Below, piece after piece: positions 25,401 to 37,200 of a stretch of DNA of 64,000 bases. How positions within the stretch are numbered: the stretch's first letter is position 1; every line of letters begins with the position of its first letter. A program made the translations under genes and the position numbers. The stretch lies in assembly GCA_027605045.1 (NCBI GenBank), contig JAQFWX010000002.1:2604001-2668000 (forward strand), written 5' to 3'. The DNA comes from Phallus indusiatus (taxonomy: Eukaryota; Basidiomycota; Agaricomycetes; Phallales; Phallaceae). The notes under the pieces are model-generated. The model was not told the origin of the DNA. It did no database searches and saw nothing but the letters and a program-made list of their open reading frames with translations.

Positions 25401-25765
25401 TTGTGAATAAGATATGATCCAATCGGTGCATTACACAATGGACACTTGCGAGATTGCTGGCACCAAACGAATATACATTCAAAGCATAACCTATCATGAG
25501 CACAAGGCAAGATCGTCCTGTCCCGTATCTCATGGAGGCATATCACGCAATGTTCAGTGTCGCCATCCTCGTCGCTTTCTTCTTCAAACACGTTCTTTTT
25601 TTGAAAACCCTCATCCTGCACGACCGGTTTTGTGACAACAACATCGTGAACCAGCTCATGACTAGTCCCCGCAGCGCCATTGCTGCTATCTTTAACCGAG
25701 TATATATTTGGCTGAGAAGAAGATGGATAACTGTCCGGTATTTCTTCAGATGAATTCGAGACCAT
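22488..25765 (-). CDS. Topors-like RING-finger E3 ubiquitin ligase with RS-rich region
   Basis: Seven exons (25765-25295, 25219-25100, 25021-24884, 24823-24658, 24530-24469, 24409-23112, 23010-22488) join in frame to about 925 residues. A C3HC4 RING lies at residues ~73-111 (CVIC, CAH, CFEC, CPLC). A helical region follows, with RRRWIYRHDLYAL, TRATIFIRREL and FLDMDVPYHIGEP...ELYSYLRSPYKDL. This arrangement is known from Topors/ICP0-type RING proteins. The second half is disordered, with Arg/Ser repeats (SRSRSRSR) and proline tracts. The likely role is a nuclear ubiquitin (possibly SUMO) ligase. The start is the first in-frame ATG, since upstream of it only GTG occurs before a stop. A short 5' exon cannot be excluded. 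Confidence 0.87.
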
Positions 25766-27078
25766 ATAACGTTTAGGAATGGAAGGGGAATCTGGTGCCT
25801 CAAGTGATGGCGAAAAACGGATTAAGGGTAAGAGGGGAACTCGTGTCACAAATGTCGCTTACTCATCTAGCGCTTGTTCCCTTTTTGTTCTGTATCGTTT
25901 TTTCCAGATTATTTTGAAAGATTGACCGTCTCGCTATACGGATTTCCCACCAAATATAAGCCCAGACTTAGTTCCAGATTTGGGACAAACAGAATATTCT
26001 GGATCCGACGAGAAAAAACGTGCACTTTTGTATTTGTTTGCGACAAGTTGGATTCGCGTCAGGTCTTCGGTGAGCCGTGCTTTCCATGATCGTAAAGAAA
26101 AGGATTGGTTATTGAACTTCGAGAAACTTCCATTCAATGCTGTATTCTTCTCTGTTCTTTTAAAACAACGTTGAAGTATTGAACAAAAGCGCGTAGCCAT
26201 TGAAACGGAATACGGAAGTTAAACTTGATATAATAATGCAGTATTCGTATAATTTAGTAAAGGGTACATTCATAATTCATAACACTTCACTAGATTCTTT
26301 ATAGCTCTTAAGCTCTAAGCGTTAATTTAAGAATGATGTGCGCGGTAAATAATATCAAACCCCAATTCGGATTCAGAATTTCAAGCCATAAGAAGGTGGT
26401 GCCGTTTATGTATGATCATCGTAATAACACTATTACACATGATTCCATTTATAAAAAGAAACCGACTTGTTCAAATCTAAAACAAGGAGCCTACATACAC
26501 ATTTCCTGTTTTATGTAAATTTTACCCGCTGCGGAAAACAAAGACAGCGGACGCGGCGCAGTAGAACTTACCGGTAATTCATGTTTCCTAATCAGTTATT
26601 CAACATTAACTGCGCATGGATTTTGAATGAGACTCTGACTTAGAATATGGAGGTCAATACTCAAAAGAAGCAAAGGCTTTTTTAGTAACGTGTCACACAG
26701 GGCTTCGGAGTTTGCCGAACTACGTTAACTGGTGCTTCGCGGGTAAGTCGCCGGAAGCCCCGTTTGAACTTGCGTAGCCAACCCCAATCTTCAATTTCAA
26801 CAACGATTGATGTCTCCAAATAAGTTCATATCGTACGTGATCATAACATCAATCATAAATAACAGACATATGTATTCAGATGTCTTTCCAATTCAACAAT
26901 TGGCGTCTAACCCCAAAATTACGCCCTTTCTTCACATCCATCTTGGTCTCGATCCATACATATATATCACAACATTTCGGCGAATAATTTCCACTCGTAC
27001 CATACATCAACATTATCGTGCCATGATAACGACAACACGAACAACATCGATCCTGGCCGATCCCTCAGACTCGCTTCA
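25766..27078. other. Divergent intergenic region
   Basis: This lies between the 5' ends of the RING gene (-) and the Rieske/DUF455 gene (+). No additional gene was recognised. An ATG at 26810 followed by a good GTACGT donor at 26833 could form a small 5' exon of the downstream gene. Confidence 0.45.
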
Positions 27079-28951
27079 TTGGCACGATTAACCTCACATA
27101 CTCGATACCTGTTCACTCTACGATCTGACTCGGGAAAATATCGCTCACTCTTGCTGTTCAGGCTTTCCAGTTTGAACGACGATACCCCTGTTAATGTCAC
27201 CTTAAACTCAGCTGCGAAGCCATTACTATACGCAATGGAATCGGAATGTCCTCATCTTGGCGCAGATCTTTCACATGCAGAGATTGAAGAGGCAGGTGAA
27301 GAAACCGTGGCTGTCTGCCCTTGGCATAGGTGACGCTTCTAAAAAGAAAAATAAACAAATGGATGTTGATAACATTATATATTTTCCAAACCTTCTAGGT
27401 ACGATTTCAACCTACGGACCGGATTCAGCGAGACAGGTTTGAAAGCTTGTACCTACAAAGTTGACATCCGTGATGACTCCAGTGTGTGGGTTGAAACACC
27501 GGAAGATGGAACAGGGTGGGAGCTGGTGGAACTACGGCCTGTATCTGAAGGTGAGTGGAATGGAAACACAAACTCTCGGAAGAGTATTGTGACATCTTTT
27601 AAGAGTTTGCCGATTCCCCATCATCCCATATCCGCGACGTTAAAATTGAAGGAGTATCTTCTTCTTCTCTCGTAGAACCGGTCGTACCTTCCGAGAACCC
27701 CCCAAAATCATTGATTGAATGGGCAGTATTAATTCTCAATACACCTAACCCCAAATTAAAAGTGAGAACGCCTGACACTCGTACTCAATCGCATGCTTAT
27801 CCTAATCACCTTATCATTGCTCCTATTACCTATATATACATAACGAACATCACCTATCAATTTAATCACCGTGTGGGGTACCGGTCAACATATTTATGCT
27901 CTGACGAAAAAAAAAAATAATACAAAAAAAAACAAACTCACTGAAAAAACAAGGTTGAGCGTACTCGCCATGCGGTTCAGCTTTTCAGGACAGGAAAATT
28001 AACGTCTATTGGGCGGTCTGGTTCCATCACTAAACCACCCGATGTGCCTCCACGGCACGCTGGACTTCAATTAGTAAATCCTAATAAAGTCGGAAAACGA
28101 GGAAAAGCGGGCAGTTTGAAAAACCGAATAGCGATGTTACATGCGCTGGCTAATATTGAGCAATGGGCGTACGTGTTTTTGATTGTAATATGATACACCG
28201 TGAGACCTTGTTTTCTGACATGCGGTTTATTTTTCTTCCTTGTTCTTTTATTATTATCACACTTTATCGCGCCGATGTAGGATCGACCTAGCGTAAGTGT
28301 CTTACAATAATAGACTTTTTTTTTGGTTTCTAATCTTGACATTCTTTTATTCTTTTGGTTGAAAAACAAAGGTGGGATATAATTGCGCGCTTCGGTCCAC
28401 TTCATAAAGACCTTCCACTCCAATTTTTTTCCGATTTTACAAAAGTAGCGCTGGACGAATCGAAGCATTTCTCGCTTCTGTCAGCCAGACTCGACAGCCT
28501 CTCCACTTTTTATGGTTCACTGCCTATACACGCCGCTCTCTGGGAGTCGGCAACATCAACATCACACTGTTTCGCGTCACGATTAGCCATCATTCACCTC
28601 GTGCATGAGGCACGGGGTCTAGACGTCAATCCGAACACCATCGAAAAATTTCGTAACGCTGGAGACGTGGAGAGTGTGAAAGTGTTGGAGACGATTCATT
28701 ATGATGAAATTACGCATGTGACGGCGGGGCACCGTTGGTTCACATGGATTTGTGAACATGAAGGGTGGGATCCGGTTGCCAAGTTTCGAGAGGAGGTGAG
28801 GAGCCGTTTTGTGGGGCGGCTTAAAGGACCATTCAACGAGGAGGACAGAAGGAAAGCAGGATTAACGAGAGAGTTTTATGAAGACTTAGATGATGATGAA
28901 GAGGACCATGAGCGGCACGTGGCCAAGGTTAAATTAGCATATGAAACATAA
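27079..28951 (+). CDS. Rieske [2Fe-2S] domain fused to a DUF455 ferritin-like domain
   Basis: The N-terminal Rieske domain has the two cluster boxes CPHLGA and CPWH (C-x-H and C-x2-H type), split by an intron. The C-terminal part matches DUF455 of the ferritin-like superfamily. Its candidate di-metal ligands are LDESKH, HEARGLD and YDEITH (two ExxH motifs plus HxE). Exons: to 27329, 27399-27550, 27604-27761, 27954-28168, a 12-nt exon 28281-28292, and 28372-28951; all join in frame. This gives 403 residues from the first in-frame ATG (27235) or more with upstream sequence. The 5' end is unresolved. The Rieske frame is open back to 26911 without an ATG, and starting at 27235 would cut the domain, so a 5' exon probably exists (for example ATG 26810). 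The fusion suggests electron delivery from a 2Fe-2S cluster to a diiron oxygenase-like site. Confidence 0.85.
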
Positions 28952-30252
28952 AGTCCACTACGAAACAGCTATTACAGCTATTAGTTATAATACCATGGAC
29001 ACCTCTACTCTCACTATACATATATCATTATTATAATAAGAATAACGTGTTATGATTGATATATATAGCCGCTCTCAAAACTGCGAATCAACTATTGAGA
29101 ATACATATGCTAGGGTAGCGAAAACAATGCTTATTGGATACGAATCAAGGATGATAGATTGTAATTACATATGAATGTAAATATAGTTACACATTGACTA
29201 GTGGTACGATCATTAGAAGTATTTCTAGCGTCAGTTCTTCTTGATCTATGACTCGGAACCTCAGAATAAAAGGGTCGAGAACAGGGAGTTCCACGTTGTC
29301 GGAATGACACCAAAACTGGCCAGATAACGCCACGACACGACAGATCTTCGAGGGCCCAAAAAAAAGGACAAAAGGAGCAAGGAGGAATGAGAAAAGTTTT
29401 ATCGTATCAAAACGCCCCCTCAAAGCACAAATCTTCCTTCCATACTGGTTCCATCAATCACATTGAAAACACGCCGAAAAGGAAAGAAAAAGAATAATGA
29501 AATATATATCTCGCCGTTTGAGCAATGAATCTCTGGGAGACATGAAACAAAATCCATGGCATACCAAGAACGAGACTGTTAGATTAAATCTGCATCCCTG
29601 CGAGCGCCTGCAATAAATCCATGGCAATAATTAGGAAGCGCAAGTGACTCTAGTAGCAGGGAAGCACAAAAGACATTGTTGAAAGAAAAAGAAAAGAAAA
29701 AAAAAAGACGCCTGACCGGCGCCAAGTTTATAGTGGGACGATAGAGTGTGGGCACCTGTGGGTGGCTGTGATCCATGCGGCCATCCGAATTGCATCCGGT
29801 CCCACAGGTTATGGGTTAAGCGTGGATTCAAACAAACTGTCCTCCCTCCTCTTGTCTGTATTCTCTGGCCGAAAGGAAGTTCTGTTCCTCGTCAATCATT
29901 CTCTTATCTAAAAATAACATGGCTTTGTGTTTCTCACATGCCATGCCTTGTGTCGTGTGCGGATCTCGAGCAAAAAGGCAGTGGAGATGGGGATCATAAC
30001 TTGCACCGCCTCCTCACACAACCACCGTCTGGTGGACCTTACCAATCTCTTTCCCCCGACACACAGCATTTTCTTGTTCGAGAAAACACCAATGCATGGA
30101 TGAATATCTGCTGTCCCGGGATCTCGGAGTGTCCATTCCGAAAATGCTTGAACGGAATGGAAAAACAATATATAAGGGAGTCCTTGCCATCCGCTTTTCA
30201 AATCGTCCTCATCGGGATTTACAACACTTGCATCTGTATCTGTTCACTCGAG
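28952..30252. other. 1.3 kb intergenic region / promoter of the small zinc-cluster gene
   Basis: No gene was recognised. A TATATAAGGG box near 30167-30176 lies about 80 bp before the ATG at 30253. The region before it is open in the downstream frame for several hundred bases, but its translation shows no domain. Confidence 0.5.
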
Positions 30253-30791
30253 ATGGAATCTTACCACTACCACCACAACCATATCTCTACCTCTTCACCT
30301 TCATATACCTCATATTCTACCTCATCTTACTCGTCACCTCGCCAACTACCGCAAAGTACCACTACAAGCAGTAGCGCATCCTCCCAGAAGGTCTTATCGT
30401 GTGCCGAATGTCGACGCAAGTGTTTGCTTATTACCTTCTTATGTTCCTTTCAGCTGACAGCTTTTGGTATTTATCTAGGCTCTAAACTACGCTGCGATCG
30501 CGTATTCCCTTGCGAAACATGTCGAAAGCGTGGTCTTGAACATCTATGTCCTAACGAAGCATTGGTGACACGACCAAAGTAAGCATATTTCAAAACATTC
30601 TTCCTGTCGAATTCGATTATAATAACTGACATTTCAGAAGTCTTGCCGCAGATGCAGAGTATCTTCGTGTAGAGAATATCCGACTACAAGAACGAGTCCG
30701 ACAGCTTGAAGTATTACTGGCCGGATTCCTACAAGGCGGTCAACCACAAGTCGATCATATCATGCAGAATTTATCGCAATACGGATTGTAA
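30253..30791 (+). CDS. Short Zn2Cys6 protein with coiled coil (138 residues)
   Basis: Three exons (30253-30415, 30479-30578, 30638-30791) encode 138 residues. A Ser/Tyr/His-rich N terminus is followed by a zinc cluster with cysteines at about 50, 53, 60, 66, 69 and 78 (CAEC, RSKLRCDR, CETC). A heptad-like coiled coil follows (AEYLRVENIRLQERVRQLEV, residues ~88-107), and the protein stops shortly after. There is no middle homology / Fungal_trans region, so it is a DNA-binding plus dimerisation unit only. It could act as a competitor or a partner-dependent regulator (inference). The first intron must use a GC donor (gcaagt) to preserve the cysteine spacing; all GT alternatives either insert extra residues or shift the frame. 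Confidence 0.78.
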
Positions 30792-32794
30792 CCATATTTT
30801 CCACCCCTCTCTCCGGACGAGTTTATATTTCTATTCTTCCTCTCCTCAAAAAAAGGCGGTTTGCCAATTAAAGCTTTCCAATCATTTTGATTACGACGTT
30901 CATCTGGGACATGTTAACGGACAATACAAAGATTGGAAGAATATTCGCTATTGTATTATCCTACTCTGAACTAATCTATAGACCATGTAATTTGTACATA
31001 GAGAACCGGATACTACTTTATGGTTTCTGCGCAGGAACTAATCGCGGGGCCTGAGCTTGGCATACTGTGCTCTAACAAATATGTCTGTGCCGAATTTGGT
31101 TTCAAAATGGCACTTTGTCAAACGTTGCTTTCTAATAATATGGGATAACATTATACATTCTTGGCTGATATACAGTATAAATATAGCAGTCATACCGACA
31201 CAAGCCAAGCCAACTTGGCCAAGCCGAGCGGAACGATTGAAACAAGCGACTTGATACGAAGCCCAACGCATTTGATTGACATTATTACATGGTGTCTGAT
31301 AAATTATTATATTCAACCGTACGACGTTTTAGAAACAGACCCCTCAAAACATGTATTCAAAACTTGAGACGGCCACTTGCTCCGAGATTGATACACGAGG
31401 ATACATGATTCCTTCCTGACCAAGCACAGCAGCGATAGTAGACGTTGATATGATCAAAAGATCTGCGTTTTCTAAATTATAATATTTTCTCATAAGAAGG
31501 GAGAAAGATTGAAAAGCAACAGCCTGCCTTGCATTCACCTGGCGGCTGTCCACTGGCGGGTGTAATTCGCCATCAAGTTCTTTGATTAACAATCAAAAAA
31601 AACTGAATTCAAGAGAAAATCTTACGTAAACACTTTCGTCAGTGAGGGAAAAAAAACTGACTCGAGCTGCAATCTGGAGTATGGGGCTGTGTTAACATTC
31701 GCTCATCGACTTCGTCAGCGCCACCAGACCGAAGCAAGTTTTCCGGAGTCTTGGACAGGCTTGGGGCCATCTTCCGCTGAAGAAGCTGAAATTTATATCC
31801 GAGAGTGGCGGAATGGGATGATAGCTTTTGTTAATTAGTAAATAGCTCTAATAATGATTAATAGACTTACACCGCTTTGAAGCATGAAACCACAAATACT
31901 TACTAGATATTGCTCCGCAAAGGTAGGACGCGAAGAAATGTTAGCCAGAATTATTCAAAATAATCATGTTTCGATATAGTGATAGCCCTGGCCGATCCTT
32001 TAAATTCATGTGAAACAACCGCCAGCTGTCTCATACCAGCCCAAAAGTCAGATGATCAGTGCACATCCACAACGATCAGGGCGTCGTCCCTCTTGTCCAT
32101 CAAAGAAACATGAATGAGCTTATTCAATAGTCTCTTGGGGCCTCATGCCAAAATTTGGACGCCAAATCGGCATTTCATGATAAAGCACTGCCCATGCATG
32201 TACCCACTAAGGCACGTCGATGTCTTTCAATATCATTACTAAAGCGGATCGAAAACGATCCGGACTCATGAACCAATCTTGATAGACAGTTATAATAATA
32301 CCACAATCTAATAACTATAAATGGCAATAGTAAAATGTACGCCGCTCTCCTGATTAGTGATCCGTCTCGGACTCGTGACTTAAATTTAGCTGTTCCAATA
32401 TAAAGCACTGTCAATTGGGGGCGGCGAAGCGAAGAAATCAATCCTTAATACACGGATCTATCTCGGTAAATTGTCAACTGCTCATTACCTAGTTCTGAGA
32501 GCCAACGCCTTCATGTCGCGGCGAAATAACTCGGTGATGAGAGTGGACCGATCATACAACGCATGCATCTTATGCATTGATGAGCCATTCCGACCCCTTC
32601 CTGGCGCTGTATTACTAAAAAGAACGAGACCGATGCGGCGAGACAGGTGACAAGCGTCGACAGGACTAGACTCGGTCGGCGAAGTGTCGAACACAGACGA
32701 GCGCAAAGGAGAATGTATTAGAGATTTAAAGTTTATTTTTAAAATCCGAAGAGTGAAATCGGACACGGAGCTTGCGGGTTTAAGATTATCAATC
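30792..32794. other. 2.0 kb region with gene-like fragments of uncertain status
   Basis: On the minus strand, 31800-31650 and 31592-31344 hold exon-sized open frames (containing TPENLLRSGGADEVDERML and AVAFQSFSLLMRKYYNLENA). They look more protein-like than background but match no family I know and do not join cleanly. They may be exons of an unrecognised gene or a relic. The remainder appears non-coding. Confidence 0.35.
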
Positions 32795-34032
32795 TTATGA
32801 ATGAAATCGCCGCTTTCGCCATTCCTTGAGTCCGGCATGAAACGTCTTTTTATCTAATCCGTCAACAACCCAAATAAAGGTTACGCCTGCATGAAGCATA
32901 AATGGTTTTTCTTTTGTAAGCATTATTCATAACAGAGTTTGTTGAAGACATTACCAAGCGATTCAACCTCACGATTGCGTGTTTCATCATCGAAGAACAA
33001 CTAACAATGTGTACATCAGACCTTGTTTATTTTCTTGCCAAAGGCCAAGGCCCGATTTCCGTAATTATAAACCGTGAGCATAAAATGACTCACCATTTCA
33101 GTATAAGGTATACCGGTCCGATCGTGAATAGCTCTAAAATGGTTAATCTTTGAGCCTGTGCCAGCATCAGAACGTTTGTACGCGTTTAATGACGATTGGA
33201 CGAGACTGGTGGGGGCAATGCTCTTTCAGCGCCTCAGCTCAATAGCCTTCACAGCAAGCAATTTAGGACGTTAGACGCCCATCCCGCCAGCCTTGGGAGG
33301 AAAAAGCAGTGAAAGATCAATATCAATTCTCTATACTTTCCTGGGTAAATCTCCATCTCATCAAAGAATTCTTCTGCTGGAATTGATGTTGCAGCTTCCT
33401 CCGCCACGGCCAACAACTTCGAGAATGCGATGTGATTGTTCATAGTCGGTATTGTCATTAGTGAGAGTGCTTCACGAGCTCTACGAAATGATGAAGGAAG
33501 GTGCTTCTATTTTAGCGATCGCATTTGATACGAGACCGAAACTTCGAACTTACAATTTGGGGGCATGCGAACGGGAACATGCTGCAATTTTCGTATCGCC
33601 AGAGGTTTTGATCTCATTAAGAATTATGGAAACATCGGGGTAGAATTCGATGATAGTTCCGTCCCTAACGTAAGGATAGGAATAAATGAAGTCAAGTTAG
33701 GGAAGGAGAATGTTTGTTGGTTTGTGAGAAATGCTAGAACTGACCGGTCTTCAACAACTCCTTGAGAATTCCGCTTGATGGGTGCTTTTGTTGGAACCAA
33801 GGGTAGCGTTTCTCAGATAGGCATAACCATATGAGGGGTTTACAAGTCATCGATATGGCTTACATTCTATATGTGTATCAATCCAGAAAGGCCATAATGT
33901 ATAACTGTGACTGGAGTTAGAATTTCGTAGCCTTCGGATGAAGAGTATGAGTATATTGTGGGAAACTAGCTCGTACTCAAGATCAAAAGCTATAAGTCGT
34001 GGCATTCGCTTCTGTGTGTCTTCGGAAGACAT
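32795..34032 (-). CDS. mdp1: Magnesium-dependent phosphatase-1 (MDP-1) like HAD phosphatase
   Basis: Eight exons (34032-33977, 33904-33864, 33757-33745, 33664-33554, 33480-33341, 33155-33094, 33000-32955, 32886-32795) give 186 residues, the normal family length. HAD motif I is IAFDLDYTLWPFW (split by intron 1), followed by IEFYPDV. Motif II lies in IAACSRSHAPKLAREALSL. FFDEMEIYPG and KINHFRAIHDRTGIPYTEM follow, and motif IV is LFFDDETRNREVESLG. MDP-1 enzymes dephosphorylate phosphotyrosine or protein-bound fructosamine-6-phosphate. Exon 3 is only 13 nt. The intron after exon 5 begins with GA (CCCAG|gaaagt) instead of GT. Using the nearby GT at AA|gtatag leads to an early stop. The gene may therefore use a rare GA-AG intron, or may be inactivated at that site. 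Confidence 0.8.
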
Positions 34033-34236
34033 TGATTATCTTGAGTTGCACTGAGATTAAAGGAATCAAGTCGAGACGGAGTACTTGGTGGACCCTGATT
34101 TAAGCTAGTTTCCCACGATTCATTCTGATGCGAACAAACACATCGAATATCATCCGTTAAAATAATACACAAATAAGTATAATATACATAGTTGACTAGT
34201 ATTCTAGAATGTAAATTGAAATTGCAGTCTGCGCCT

Positions 34237-37200
34237 TTAACGTCTACCAAACTCTTTCCCCATGATCTCCAAACATCTTCCAGCAAGTCTCCGACTATCA
34301 ACTTCCACTGGCTCAGCTTTTCCACCTATAGTGGTTCCGATGCGAGGCATGGTCCCATTATTTTCCAGAGGATTCTCTGTTTGTATCGTTAGAGTTTCTC
34401 CGACATCATTCAATGAGGGCATCATCCACAATATTGGCGGTTTATTCGGCAACGTCGCTATTTCTAATAATAGAGGGTAAAAATGAAATAAATGTCCTAA
34501 AGTCGAGCGCTGAGCCGTCAATTTCATAATATCCGAAAGGGGGGAAGAAGGATCAATGTCTATAAGAACCGCGATTGCCTCAGATCAGCCAAACCAACTA
34601 CGGTACCCTAGTAGTTTATAACTTACCTGGCTGTTTGTTTGCGACCTCAGATGGCTTCTGTTGAAATGCTGCCCATAAGATCCCCGACCAGATTCTAATA
34701 TCCGCGAATTTTTGTAAAACATATAGCAGTTCCTCTTCAATATGTCTATTTAGAAGTTAGTGTTAAAGAAAGTTGCATAACTTGGAGTATATAGTACCTC
34801 GGAAATGGAATGCTTCCTCTCAGTTTACAATCTGCAACATAATTTGTTAAAACTGTACCACAACGCTTTAACAACGACGGGAGACACAATGCAGCTACTC
34901 TGCGGCGTGATGATTCGCGGTCTAAACATATTAATTAAATTTATTGAAAGAACGATAAAATTATAAAGTAATACCTTTTGCGACATCGGAACAGATTAAA
35001 AACAATAAATCCAAACACCAATATGAAAAACGCTCTCTAGGAACGATGGGTGGTTGTCTGCTGCGTCCCTCTGCGTGCCCGTTCGCATCCTTCGAGTCCT
35101 CCAGGTTGTCCGTCTCCACGTTTTCTTCGACACTAATCATACTCGCTCTCTCCAGGACTTTGCCGAAACCACTAATGATGTTATCAGGAATCCTGGGGTC
35201 GGACCCTAAGTGAGGTATAATATCAATTTCTAAAGTAGCCAGCACTGAGAGGTCAAAGTTCTCTTCAGCGGCTTGATCGGGTAAAGAAAAGTTCAACGCA
35301 GGAGTGCTACATGAAGCACGTGAGCCCCCAAGCTTTCGCGAGTTACCAGTGTACTAACCAATCTGCAAGAAGTGCACCTCTGAAAACGTCCAAAATTTGG
35401 TACCAGATACCTTCGATACGATTATCGGGAATGCCTATCATAGGCGTTATTAATTACGAACGTAAGAGCGGCGTATACAGTACCGGCGCCAAATTTTTCC
35501 ACCCGGGACGAGCATTCTTTCACTATCTTCACGAAACAGGTCGTAGCTGTCTTCCAGAGAGGCAAATCATTCCCGTGCTTCGACGGAGCGGGGCAATCAT
35601 ATTTCAATTTCATAGGAATTGAATAGGCCTGAAATAGAACTTGGTTGATTACACAAGTGAAAAAGACAAAACGTTCGACGCACAGATAGCACAGTTTCAA
35701 CAGTTCCATCTGCATATATATCCACTATATCCTTGAATTGCAAATACCAATTTACGATCATCGGCATCACTTTCTTTGACAATGCGATATATGTTACTCG
35801 CTTTGATAGAACGCGTGACGGAGGTGCATGATTAGGTGACGTTGGCGCTGTAAAGTCGAACGAAGCGAGGAAAGGTAAAGTGGCATAGGACGATAATTCA
35901 GAGAGGAGTAAAGATGGCGAAGAAGTCACTGAAAATGATACTGAAGTTATAGTCGAGATAAAAGCGGACTGAAAATAACGTAAGGCGACACGTTATCAAC
36001 AATGAAGAGAAAGAAAGACATACCTGCACAGGCGTTAGAGCATCGATATCTGGTCTATATTCTGGTGAACCCGAATAGGTGACAACAGCTTTTAATATGC
36101 CAACCAATGTTTCTAGTCTTTTTAAAGGCCATTCCCCGTCGGTTGTGGACCCAGGGGACTGACGAATCGCAGAAGCTTTGCTTACTTCTCTTGTTTTCTT
36201 GATAACGTCTACGAATGCGAGAAGGCTATCTTGCGTAAACGGTGGTACAGTATACTGAGGTCTTTCTGTATGACCGGAGCTTATCGACTGAGACCGAGAG
36301 TGCCCCGAAGTAGACGGCCTGTGTTTAGCTACCTTGTCCCCCATCTCGACGCAGGCTGACCATGCAACTTCACAGGCTTGGCTGACGATATCAAGATGTG
36401 TTGAAGCGGTTACGGAAGGCATCAAGGATTCCAACGCTCGCTCGAGACAACGTAATGCAGTGGTGCTGATAGAACGCGAATCATGGAAGAACGAGTCTTG
36501 GACTTGAGACACCAAAGTATTCCAAACATCAGGAAACGAATCCAGTTGAATTATCTTAGAAGTTGTAAAGTCGGCAAAGATGGAAGATAATGATTGCAAG
36601 GCCAGTATCTTCGATTCATCTTCAGCAGCAACCGAGCCGTGGGGCGAGACAACTGGGATAGGCTCGCTTCGAATGGCCTCTGTGAGGGAGCTTAATAAAG
36701 GAAAGATAAGTTGGGATATACATTCATCCCATGTTTCCAAACTAAGAGTAGCGCCATAGAGCTGCAAACTCCGGAACAGTGTTTGAATAGCGCCTATCCG
36801 GACTTCATGGCGAGAATCCGTGCAAAGACCCAGCAATTCCAGTAGCAAAGACATCCATATTGAACTGTATTCCGGCTCTTTCTTTGCATCTTTACGCTGC
36901 AACTGAATTGAGTCCGACACGCTCCACATCAGGCTTGCTGCCGCTGTCAGTGCGATATTAGTGTCGGCTTGCTTCCCGAACAAGCCAAGCGTCTTGATGC
37001 ATAGGCGTAGATGGTCGGGTGAAAGGGCCGATAACGTATCGCAAACTAATGTCAATGACTGAAAGGCGATGCGAACTAATGTCAGGTTGTTCTTTTCGCT
37101 GACCAACGTCGAAGGCCTTCGTGGTCCGGCGAGTTCGTTACCGACAGGGGATAGAGAAGATTCCGACGACGGTAAAGATTTGGCGACCATTACGATATGA

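Noticed and set aside
29746..30252. Long open extension upstream of the small zinc-cluster ATG
   Set aside because: It contains no domain and precedes a TATA box; the ATG at 30253 fits the promoter spacing.
32485..32838. 117-codon minus-strand frame overlapping the end of the MDP-1 gene
   Set aside because: Its start is a shadow of the last MDP-1 exon in another frame and the remainder has no motif.
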